Of a DNA stretch of 39,330 bases, positions 32,960 through 39,330 are shown one piece after another. Numbering within the stretch: position 1 is the stretch's first letter; every line of letters starts with the position of its first letter. Source of the stretch: Chloroflexota bacterium (GTDB taxonomy: Bacteria; Chloroflexota; Dehalococcoidia; Lucifugimonadales; Lucifugimonadaceae); NCBI GenBank assembly GCA_018650185.1, contig JABIGL010000069.1, forward strand, positions 1 to 39,330, given 5' to 3'. A model generated the notes under the pieces. The model saw only the letters and a program-made list of their open reading frames with translations, did not search any database and was not told where the DNA came from. Position numbers and translations under genes: made by a program.

Positions 32960-34690
32960 ATGGCCGGTACTAATTCCAACGGGGATCGTGCAGATCGAAC
33001 AACGCTGGTCGCGGCCCTGTCCAGTCCGGATGCATACGCGCATGACGTAGAACAGCCGATTCAGGTCATCGAGACGCACATCTCGCACCTGTTCCTGACC
33101 GGCGAGTACGCATACAAGGTCAAAAAGCCGGTCAATCTCGGCTTCGTCGATTACTCAACGCTAGATCTGCGGCGACGTTTCACCGAACTGGAATTCGAAC
33201 TGAATCGCCAGATTTCACCTGACGTGTTCCTTGGGATTGAGCCCGTCGTGGCATTACCGGATGGGGGATTCCGTGTCGGCGGCGAGGGTAACCCGGTCGA
33301 ATTCGCACTGAAGATGCGACAACTCTCTGCGAATCGTACGTTCTCCAATCTCCTTGAAAATGACGAAATCGGCCCGGGCGAGATCCGTGACGTGGCTCTG
33401 CTTGTGGCGCGTTTCCACTCGGCCGCTGATGCCATGGATGCCGATTCCCCTCTAGGAGGGGTTGAGGCGATGCGGGAGGTCACAGCCGATAATCTGTCGG
33501 TGATGGGTAGGTTTGTCGGAGTTACCTCTGACGAGGACGACCTTGACGATGTCAGTGCCTACACCTCTGCGTTCCTTGATGTGAACTCTGATCTGCTTGA
33601 GTCACGTAAGGCACAAGGCTTTGTCTGTGATTGTCACGGGGACCTGCACGCCGGGAATCTATTCCTGGATCACGACGGTATTCACGTAATCGATCGGATC
33701 GAGTTCAACGATCGCTTCCGGTTCATAGACGTGGCGTCCGACCTGGCCTTCCTTGCAATGGACCTGAACCATGCTGGACGCGGCGATCTGGCGGACGTGC
33801 TGATCGATTCCTACGTAGATGAAACGGGAGACACGGGACTTCCGGCGCTACTCCCCTTCTACGTCATGCACCGGTCTTGCGTACGGTGCAAAGTGACCTC
33901 ACTGTTGTTGGACGATCAGGGGGAGATCAGCGAGAGTCGTCGCCAAGAAATCATTCGGGAGGCGTCCTCTTACGGACTACTGGCAGCGGATACGGTGGCT
34001 TCCGAGCGACCGCAGGCCGTATATCTGATGTCCGGTCTGATGGGTTCTGGTAAGTCGACCATGGCGGATGAATTGTCCAGGCGGTGGGGTCTTGAACGGT
34101 TCACTTCAGATGTGGTCAGAAAGACGCTCGTCGGCATCGATCCACAGCGTGTGAGCGACGAGGATCGTCGTGAAGAACTCTACGCAACAGAGATGTCTGA
34201 TCGGACCTACGCCGAAATGATCCGGCTGGGTGGCGACGCACTGGAGCGAGGCTGCTCGGTGCTGCTAGATGCAGCGTTCATCAAGCGCCACCACCGGGCC
34301 GATGCTCTGGTCCTGGCGAAGGATCAAGGCGTGCCGCTGTACATCGTGGAGGTTCGTGCGCCTGATCCTGTCGCACTAGCACGTCTTCGGCAGCGCTACG
34401 AGTCCGGCGAATCACCCTCTGACGGAAAGCCTGAACTACTGGCGTGGCACAGATCTGAGCTTGAGCCGGTCTCGCCTGAAGAAGCAGACGGCCACATTGT
34501 TGTGGAGAACTCAGGGACCATTAGGGACGGGGCTATTGACGTACTGAATAAGTTGTGGCGCGTATTGCTTCAACACCAACCCGAACAGCCCCGTTCAGTT
34601 GAACGACCTAAACGTCCGCCACGCCACCGTCTATTGCATCCCACGAGCCTGGTCCGTATTCGGGATCCGGGTAGGGTCTGCTTGCGATAA
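32960..34690 (+). CDS. APH-like phosphotransferase fused to a P-loop kinase
   Basis: A 576-residue bifunctional protein of a known architecture (COG2187-type plus P-loop kinase). Residues 1 to about 340 resemble aminoglycoside phosphotransferase folds, with CDCHGDLHAGNLFLD (catalytic HGDLHxGN at 226-233) and IDRIEFNDRFR giving the metal Asp. Residues about 350-530 hold a Walker A GLMGSGKS (359-366) and kinase-like helices. The natural substrate is unknown. The last 28 residues (RPKRPPRHRLLH onward) are read from the antisense strand of the convergent galactonate-dehydratase-like gene, so the overlap is 83 bp and that tail may be an accident of a lost stop codon. Confidence 0.85.
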   Translation: MAGTNSNGDRADRTTLVAALSSPDAYAHDVEQPIQVIETHISHLFLTGEYAYKVKKPVNLGFVDYSTLDLRRRFTELEFELNRQISPDVFLGIEPVVALPDGGFRVGGEGNPVEFALKMRQLSANRTFSNLLENDEIGPGEIRDVALLVARFHSAADAMDADSPLGGVEAMREVTADNLSVMGRFVGVTSDEDDLDDVSAYTSAFLDVNSDLLESRKAQGFVCDCHGDLHAGNLFLDHDGIHVIDRIEFNDRFRFIDVASDLAFLAMDLNHAGRGDLADVLIDSYVDETGDTGLPALLPFYVMHRSCVRCKVTSLLLDDQGEISESRRQEIIREASSYGLLAADTVASERPQAVYLMSGLMGSGKSTMADELSRRWGLERFTSDVVRKTLVGIDPQRVSDEDRREELYATEMSDRTYAEMIRLGGDALERGCSVLLDAAFIKRHHRADALVLAKDQGVPLYIVEVRAPDPVALARLRQRYESGESPSDGKPELLAWHRSELEPVSPEEADGHIVVENSGTIRDGAIDVLNKLWRVLLQHQPEQPRSVERPKRPPRHRLLHPTSLVRIRDPGRVCLR

Positions 34691-35738
34691 AGTCCTCATC
34701 CAGATCGACGCCTAAACCTGGCGCGGTTGGAAGCTCGAAGTAGCCGTCCTTAATTACGAGCGGGTTCTTCTGAACGAGGTCATGCCAGGGCATGTCTCTC
34801 GCCGTTTCAAGGATCAAGAAGTTGGGTGCGGCTGCGCACACGTGGAGCGATGCGGCAACAGATAACGGTCCGGCCGGATCATGCGGGGCGAACTTGATGT
34901 ATTCGGTTTCCGCCATCGCTGCGATGCGTCTTAGCTCAGATATGCCACCTGCGTGGCAGATGTCAGGTTGAATCACGTCTACTAGGCGCCGGTTGATTAA
35001 ATCCCGGAATCCCCACCTGAAGAACAGCCGCTCTCCGGTGGCGATATCGGTGCGCAGATTGGCGTTGCGCAGGGTTTGGAGCGTATCCAGATTGTCGGGT
35101 GCTGTCGGTTCCTCGAAGAAGAGTACATCGAACTCCTGAACGGCCTCGATCTGCTTGATAGCTACCGAGGGTCGGGACCGTCCGTGGTTGTCGATCATGA
35201 TCTCGCCGTCGGGCCCCAGCTTCTCCCGCATGTCCCGGATCTTCTCTCGCAGCGCCTCCACGACGTCCTTTTCTCGGAACGAGTCTTCACCAACCTGCCA
35301 TCCGCCGCATTTGTACGCAGTGAAACCGGCGGTTGGGTCCTGAAGGGCCGGGTCCGGGCGCAGGTCTTCCCAGTGTCCGTAAGCCCGCACCCGATCCCTG
35401 ACCTGCCCGCCAAGTAGTTTGTAGACCGGCTGGTTATACACCTTGCCGGTTAGATCCCAGAGCGCCTGATCAATGCCGCTGATGGCAGATCCCAGGATCA
35501 CTCCGGCCCGCCAGAAGAAATGGCGGTACATGATCTGCCAGTTGCGCTCGACCTCGGTCGGGTTCCTGCCTACGAGTGCCTTTTCCAGCACGTGAACCGA
35601 CTCTTCGACAGCGCGTTCGTGACGCTCTAGTGTGGCCTCACCCCAGCCGTGAACGCCCTCGTCCGTCATCACCTTCACGAACAGCCAGTTACGACCGCCG
35701 CCCTGCATCTTGAATGTCTTGATCTCTGTGATCTTCAC
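34608..35738 (-). CDS. Mandelate racemase/muconate lactonizing-type sugar acid dehydratase, galactonate dehydratase-like
   Basis: A 376-residue enolase-superfamily enzyme. The metal ligands and catalytic residues fall at positions close to E. coli D-galactonate dehydratase: D183 and H185 (IDNHGRS), E209/E210 (FFEEPTAPDN), E236 (IATGERLFF) and H286 (FAPHDPAGPL), with DICHAGGISE between. These dehydrate aldonic acids to 2-keto-3-deoxy acids. The GTG start gives MKITEIKTF. It may be monocistronic or follow the HEAT/sigma-like gene (54-bp gap, same strand). The exact sugar acid cannot be told; mannonate or galactonate are likely. Confidence 0.88.
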   Translation of the reverse strand: MKITEIKTFKMQGGGRNWLFVKVMTDEGVHGWGEATLERHERAVEESVHVLEKALVGRNPTEVERNWQIMYRHFFWRAGVILGSAISGIDQALWDLTGKVYNQPVYKLLGGQVRDRVRAYGHWEDLRPDPALQDPTAGFTAYKCGGWQVGEDSFREKDVVEALREKIRDMREKLGPDGEIMIDNHGRSRPSVAIKQIEAVQEFDVLFFEEPTAPDNLDTLQTLRNANLRTDIATGERLFFRWGFRDLINRRLVDVIQPDICHAGGISELRRIAAMAETEYIKFAPHDPAGPLSVAASLHVCAAAPNFLILETARDMPWHDLVQKNPLVIKDGYFELPTAPGLGVDLDEDFIASRPYPDPEYGPGSWDAIDGGVADV

Positions 35739-35792
35739 GTGGCGGTCCGATCTGACTTTGGGCGTGCGGGTTTCGTCCTATGTATTGCGAGT

Positions 35793-36530
35793 TCAGTTTG
35801 CGCTTCGACCACCTATAACGGAGTCGTATGAACGTGGCGACTGTATGCGGACCCAGGCGTCCGACTCAAGGGATCGCACAAGGTCTTCGTCCGATCCCAG
35901 TGTCTCGGCGACCTGTTCCGGAGTTGCCGCTGATCCGCCAACAACCCCGAGTCGTAGTTCCATAACCTCACGTTCACGGTCGTCAAGCGAGGCCAGCGCG
36001 GCGTGAACGAATGCTATGGCTGCTGATGCAGGGATGCTGCGGGAGTGACCATCTGCGGCCCTGAACAGGCGGTCCATGGTCTTGGTTCGACCCATCATAA
36101 GCAGTCGAGTCGAGGCAGCCCATTTTGCGCGGGAATCGTCCGCACCGAGCGCTGGTATCTGGGCTCTTGCGACAGACTCCAGGCACAGCCACCCCGGTCG
36201 TTCGCGGGACTGCCTCAGGCCATTAACCCCTAATGCCCAGCGGTCGGGGTCGTCGCTCTCGAGAAGCCCGCGCAGGACGGCAATAGCGTTACGGTCGTTC
36301 AACTCCCCAAGGTCGAGCGCTGCTGTTGAACGCACGCCAGGGTCCGCATCTTCGAGCAGTTGCTCCAGTCGACTGACGCGTGCCTCGGTGTCAGAGCCAA
36401 GCTCACGGGCGACTCTTATGAGGTGAGCGCCTTCGCCTTCCGAAACCGCTGCGCCAAGAGCGGCGATATCATCCCCGGTCGACACCGGGCGTCGACTCCC
36501 CGCAGAAGTCGTATCGTCAGATTCAGCCAA
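35793..36530 (-). CDS. HEAT-repeat protein with a degenerate sigma-70 region 4-like C terminus
   Basis: A 245-residue acidic protein with no signal peptide. Residues about 50-105 (VSRLEQLLEDADPGVRSTAALDLGELN...LRGLLESDDPDRWALGVNGL) look like two HEAT repeats. Residues about 180-235 (ASLDDREREVMELRLG, then TPEQVAETLGSDEDLVRSLE) follow the pattern of sigma-70 region 4: LxxREREVxxLRxGL, a T-x-x-E-V-x-x-x-L-G helix, then the recognition helix and its end. In true sigma factors the recognition helix is T-R-E-R-[VI]-R-Q-I-E; here it is SDEDLVRSLE, acidic instead of basic. It may bind core RNA polymerase or another sigma factor rather than the -35 box. The TTG start has AAGG about 11 nt upstream. 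Confidence 0.7.
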   Translation of the reverse strand: MAESDDTTSAGSRRPVSTGDDIAALGAAVSEGEGAHLIRVARELGSDTEARVSRLEQLLEDADPGVRSTAALDLGELNDRNAIAVLRGLLESDDPDRWALGVNGLRQSRERPGWLCLESVARAQIPALGADDSRAKWAASTRLLMMGRTKTMDRLFRAADGHSRSIPASAAIAFVHAALASLDDREREVMELRLGVVGGSAATPEQVAETLGSDEDLVRSLESDAWVRIQSPRSYDSVIGGRSAN

Positions 36531-36872
36531 GTATGTGCTGCCTTTGTGGGTCTACTTCGACGCATCGAGACAATGCCGCCGAAACAACGTCGTTCTAACG
36601 TTGATATGAGGCCCAACATTGTCGGTAACTATCGGCGCCGGAGTCTAGCACGGACGAGCGTCAATCCTTACCCGATCAGGTTCCGTTTGGCGAGGTCAAA
36701 GACACCCTGCACCCGCGAATCCCCTGCGTGTTTGCCCACAAACGGATTGGGTGCCGTGTTGCGTGATGTTTGAGGTGGACACGTCTGTGCCCCTGAACGC
36801 CTTAACCGTAACTTTACTATCAGTGGCTCCGGGGAGTTTCAACACGACGTGTAAGCGTCTACAGGGCGGCAA
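36531..36872. promoter_or_regulatory. Divergent gap between the HEAT/sigma-like and response regulator genes
   Basis: These 342 bp hold promoters for both directions. An inverted repeat CAACGT-cgttcta-ACGTTG (36585-36603) lies 55 nt from the leftward TTG start and resembles the AACGT...ACGTT repeat at 937-954. A TACTAT hexamer at about 36816 could be a -10 for the rightward gene, with only a weak -35. No supported gene lies here. Confidence 0.4.
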
Positions 36873-37277
36873 ATGCAAGCTCACGAACAGGCGACAGACC
36901 CTTTGCAGGTACTCCTGGTAGACGATCAAGAGATGTTCAGGGGCCTGGTCAAAGAGACCCTTTCCAGCGGCGACACGTTCAGCGTGGTCGGCGAAGCCGC
37001 CACGGGTGCTGAGGCCATTGCGCTGACAGGTGAGTTAGCGCCGGACGTCGTCATCATGGATGTCCAGATGGACGACATGACCGGTATCGAAGCGACGCGC
37101 CACATACTGTCGACCATGCCGAATCAGTCGGTCGTGCTAACGAGCATGAGCCCGGAGCGCGGTTATTCACTGCTAGCGGTCGAGATCGGCGCTCGGGGTT
37201 TCATCCCCAAGAAGCACCTCTCCATCGCCAGTCTTTGCGACACCCTCGGCCTCGGGGAAGTAAACGCCGCCGCCTAG
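36873..37277 (+). CDS. Stand-alone receiver-domain response regulator
   Basis: A 134-residue CheY-like protein. The acidic pair DD (17-18), phosphoacceptor D63 (IMDVQM), T90 (VLTSMS) and K113 (FIPKKHL) are all in place. The stretch around the receiver resembles NarL/FixJ-type receivers, but there is no DNA-binding domain: the protein ends about 15 residues after the last helix. It may be a phosphate sink or act by protein contact. The HEAT/sigma-like gene diverges from it, and a NarL-type histidine kinase lies 1.2 kb downstream. The ATG is preceded by an AGGGCGG-type site. Confidence 0.88.
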   Translation: MQAHEQATDPLQVLLVDDQEMFRGLVKETLSSGDTFSVVGEAATGAEAIALTGELAPDVVIMDVQMDDMTGIEATRHILSTMPNQSVVLTSMSPERGYSLLAVEIGARGFIPKKHLSIASLCDTLGLGEVNAAA

Positions 37278-37455
37278 AGATCGGCGTCCCGGCCCGACGG
37301 GCCAACACCCCTCAGACAGTTCCCCTCGGATATCAACGCGTCCGTACAACCTGCTCGTACGTATGACGTGTACACAACCGGGCGTGAATTTCGCCCGTAA
37401 CGTCACCGGCGCGAACTGTGGCTTTCTCTCAACTCAAATGTCACCTAACAGGCAT

Positions 37456-37483
37456 TTGTCTGAAACACCTCCGCGCCTACATT
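37456..37483 (+). promoter_or_regulatory. Candidate promoter of the first small paralogue, with a motif shared by the second
   Basis: TTGTCT and TACATT, separated by 16 nt, fit a sigma-70-type -35/-10 pair (four of six matches each), about 80 nt before the TTG start. The spacer and -10 overlap the string ACCTcCGCGCCTAC, which recurs with one change before the second paralogue (38001-38014). Its shared presence points to common regulation. Confidence 0.35.
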
Positions 37484-37561
37484 GGAAATACAGGCCTACC
37501 GACTATCGGAGGTCTCCATTTTCAGGTCGGCGGGATATAACCCCGCCTAGACAGGAACCCA

Positions 37562-37843
37562 TTGGAACGCGCAAAGGCATCTATTGAAGAGGTCCGGCAC
37601 AAAGTTGCGGACCTGGCGAACACCTTTCTCCCGGACGGGCTAAACCCGTTCGTAGACGTTTTCGTCAGAGTACGCGCCAGACGTGAGATGCGAGAACTGA
37701 TAGATGAAACGGCGGTCGAGTGGCGACGACACACTCCCGGCCAGCTCATTGAGATGCTGTTCTACGGGGACAACCGAGCAGTTCGCAAGATCATCGACGT
37801 GTACGGCAAGAAGAAGGCCGCCCTGCCCATAGGAGCACGCTAA
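37562..37843 (+). CDS. Small protein of unknown function, tandem paralogue 1
   Basis: A 93-residue basic, helical protein without signal peptide or membrane helix. The core LANTFLPDGLNPFVDVF, RVRARREMRELIDE, then TPGQLIEMLF and DVYGKK (residues 18-84) matches the second paralogue at about 49 of 67 positions by hand count. I do not recognise the family. TTG 37562 is supported by AGGA 5 nt upstream, the same arrangement as in the second copy. Isolated on both sides by 260-285 bp gaps, it is probably expressed from its own promoter. Confidence 0.7.
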   Translation: MERAKASIEEVRHKVADLANTFLPDGLNPFVDVFVRVRARREMRELIDETAVEWRRHTPGQLIEMLFYGDNRAVRKIIDVYGKKKAALPIGAR

Positions 37844-38000
37844 CTTTCGGCCGAGTGTCACCCGCAATACGGTGACCGCATTCCCTGAACCGGTCCTGGC
37901 CCTCGCATAACCGTTACGGAGCAGTGATTTCACGCGCTCCGAAATGGGAATGTGAGGATCGTGAGGCCGATCTGTCACTTTGCTGTAATTTCACGGTAAT

Positions 38001-38014
38001 ACCTGCGCGCCTAC
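38001..38014 (+). promoter_or_regulatory. Upstream motif shared by the two small paralogues
   Basis: ACCTgCGCGCCTAC here differs by one base from ACCTcCGCGCCTAC at 37467-37480. Both lie 80-90 nt before the inferred start codons, while the flanking DNA does not match well. The motif may be a binding site or part of a promoter; a weak TTCACG lies upstream here as a possible -35. Confidence 0.35.
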
Positions 38015-38104
38015 GGTTGATGTGTGGCGAACGATATCGCCCATCTGAATACGACCTATCTTTCGATGGGGCGTCGGGCGGTATCCGCTCAGACTGGAGT
38101 CGCC

Positions 38105-38440
38105 GTGGGACACGAAGTTTCAAACCTGGATGAGCTAAGAAAACGGATCACGGAATTGGCCAACGCGTTCCTTCCAGATGGCCTGAATCCCTTCGTCGAT
38201 GTGTTCGACAGAGTCCGTGCGCGACGTGAGATGGGGGAACTGATCAACGAAGCCACTACCGCGTGGCATCGGCAGACGCCCGGCCAGTTCATCGAGATGC
38301 TGTTCCACAATGATGGTCGACTGATCCGCAAGGTCACCGATGTTTATGGCAAGAAAGCACGGATCCCAGTGGCGACCCCGGAACCGACGAAAGCTCGTTC
38401 GTACACGCCACGCATCAGCCCAAGCGGCACCATGCACTGA
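38105..38440 (+). CDS. Small protein of unknown function, tandem paralogue 2
   Basis: A 111-residue protein, paralogous to the one at 37562-37843 over LANAFLPDGLNPFVDVF through DVYGKK. I place the start at GTG 38105: GGAG lies 5 nt upstream and the resulting N terminus has exactly the same length before LAN as paralogue 1. A GTG at 38024 is in frame and would add 27 unrelated residues, so it remains an alternative. After the shared core it has a Pro/Ser/Thr/Arg-rich tail of about 27 residues that the first copy lacks. No known domain is recognised. Confidence 0.68.
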   Translation: MGHEVSNLDELRKRITELANAFLPDGLNPFVDVFDRVRARREMGELINEATTAWHRQTPGQFIEMLFHNDGRLIRKVTDVYGKKARIPVATPEPTKARSYTPRISPSGTMH

Positions 38441-38513
38441 CCCACATTTGGGATACTGCTTAATCCCCCGTTAGGAAGACGTGCGTCGGACTCCTGGTCG
38501 GTAAACTGCGGGC

Positions 38514-39330
38514 ATGATCAAGCGGATCAATCAGAGCTTCAAAAGCCCAACGACCTCACAGCGATACAAGACGGCAGCGTTGTTCATCGGAACCGCCGCC
38601 GCTGTAGCGATCGGGGTGGCTAACGCATTAAGTCCCCCGGAATTAGGCAGCGAGTACGAGAAGGACAACGCCTTCGGTGTCTTTCTCGTGGTCGCCCAAA
38701 CCCTTCCCCTAATTCTGGCGTTCCGGTACCCGTTGGTCGGTCTCAGCCTCATTATGGGTTCATTCATGGTGCATTCCGGGTTGGGATTCGACGCACCATG
38801 GATAGTTCAGTTCACTGCCGCCATTACGTTTTTCACTTCGGTTACCCGGGGTGGAGACCGGCAATCACTTCTGGCCTTGTTGGTTGTTTATGGCGCGGTG
38901 ATCGTGTCGTTCGGATTTTTTCGGGAGAATGACCGGTTCGGTAACGTTCTCGCCCAGATAATCCTGTTTGGCGGATTGTGGATCATCGGCAACCTGTTCC
39001 GGACTGGTCGAATTCGTCTTGAATCTACCGAACGGGTGGTCGTTGAGCTGGAGGTTGAGCAGGACCGATTAGCGCTCCAGGCTGTTCAGGACGAGCGCGC
39101 CCGCATCGCCCGAGAACTCCACGATGTCCTCGGACACACGCTGAATCTCGTGGTCATTCAGGCTGGAGCCGCGCAACGAGTGTTCGATGCGTCCCCGGAC
39201 AAGGCTCTTGAGGCTGTGAAATCGATCGAATCAACAAGTCGACAGGCTTTGTCCGATGTTGACCGTATGCTGGGCATCCTCCGTGACCCCGATGACCTGA
39301 GTCACGCCTCACTTGAGGCCCGCCCATCCA
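38514..39330 (+). CDS. NarL-type membrane sensor histidine kinase, C-terminus cut by window edge
   Basis: Open from ATG 38514 to the window edge (272 codons), so the catalytic ATPase domain is missing. About six hydrophobic segments lie in the first 165 residues, with short loops and no large sensor domain. A coiled linker (ELEVEQDRLALQAVQDE) then leads to the HisKA_3 box ERARIARELHDVLGHTLNL with the phosphoacceptor His, and VDRMLGILRD follows. This is the common actinobacterial/Chloroflexota arrangement, usually followed at once by a NarL/LuxR regulator, which would lie outside the window. The stand-alone receiver at 36873 could be a second partner. Confidence 0.88.
   Translation, partial: MIKRINQSFKSPTTSQRYKTAALFIGTAAAVAIGVANALSPPELGSEYEKDNAFGVFLVVAQTLPLILAFRYPLVGLSLIMGSFMVHSGLGFDAPWIVQFTAAITFFTSVTRGGDRQSLLALLVVYGAVIVSFGFFRENDRFGNVLAQIILFGGLWIIGNLFRTGRIRLESTERVVVELEVEQDRLALQAVQDERARIARELHDVLGHTLNLVVIQAGAAQRVFDASPDKALEAVKSIESTSRQALSDVDRMLGILRDPDDLSHASLEARPS

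Noticed and set aside
37291-37303. GGCCC-gac-GGGCC hairpin after the response regulator as a terminator
   Set aside because: Only 5-bp arms and no T-tract follow.

Overview
The window is bacterial: G+C-rich, densely packed, many TTG and GTG starts backed by GGAG/AGGA-type ribosome binding sites, no introns, and no rRNA, tRNA or CRISPR array that I could find. The mix of a surface-polysaccharide locus with a luciferase-like flavin oxidoreductase, a mandelate-racemase-type dehydratase, a Gfo/Idh/MocA oxidoreductase and an amidohydrolase would fit a free-living oligotroph such as a Chloroflexota (Dehalococcoidia/SAR202-like) bacterium. That placement is a low-confidence inference from gene content, not something the sequence proves.

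Region 1 (1-11967, all minus strand) reads as one long operon starting at a GDP-fucose-synthase-like gene and running leftward off the window. In transcription order: Fcl-like SDR, E1-type 2-oxoacid dehydrogenase alpha and beta, split transketolase (N then C half), a GHMP sugar kinase of the heptose-7-phosphate kinase type, two SDR epimerase/dehydratases, a Nudix hydrolase, a third SDR, a short DUF-like protein, an aldo/keto reductase fused to a ParB-like domain, a TylF-like methyltransferase, and the first codons of another SDR. Many junctions are 1-17 bp overlaps. Two separate thiamine-diphosphate enzymes among nucleotide-sugar enzymes, with no E2/E3 partners, suggest synthesis of an unusual higher-carbon or C2-branched sugar. 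This is the best candidate for an undescribed system here.

Region 2 (12332-24215) is the rest of a cell-surface glycan locus. A plus-strand operon, divergent from region 1, encodes WecB and WecC (UDP-ManNAcA), a UDP-hexose 4-epimerase-like SDR, and a WbvB/WbvR/WbvD-like trio (a UDP-L-QuiNAc/L-RhaNAc or L-FucNAc type 2,6-dideoxy-L-sugar precursor) followed by a GT4 glycosyltransferase. Convergent to it on the minus strand are an O-antigen ligase/polymerase-like membrane protein and a membrane-anchored CapD/PglF-type 4,6-dehydratase. No flippase or initiating transferase is in view, so the locus continues outside the window, probably to the left.

Region 3 (24525-29061) holds a catabolic-looking set: luciferase-like flavin oxidoreductase, Gfo/Idh/MocA dehydrogenase and amidohydrolase on the plus strand, then a convergent MaoC-like hydratase and a phosphinothricin-acetyltransferase-like GNAT enzyme. 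Region 4 (29281-32548) is a phospho-signalling block: a membrane protein with three FHA domains, a PP2C phosphatase and a histidine-phosphatase-family enzyme, with no Ser/Thr kinase in view. A 411-bp gap (32549-32959) carries hairpins and a MITE-like inverted-repeat element.

Region 5 (32960-39330) has an APH-like/P-loop kinase fusion whose 3' end runs antisense into a galactonate-dehydratase-like gene, a HEAT-repeat protein with a degenerate sigma-70 region 4-like C terminus, a stand-alone response regulator, two tandem small paralogues of unknown function, and a membrane histidine kinase cut by the right edge.
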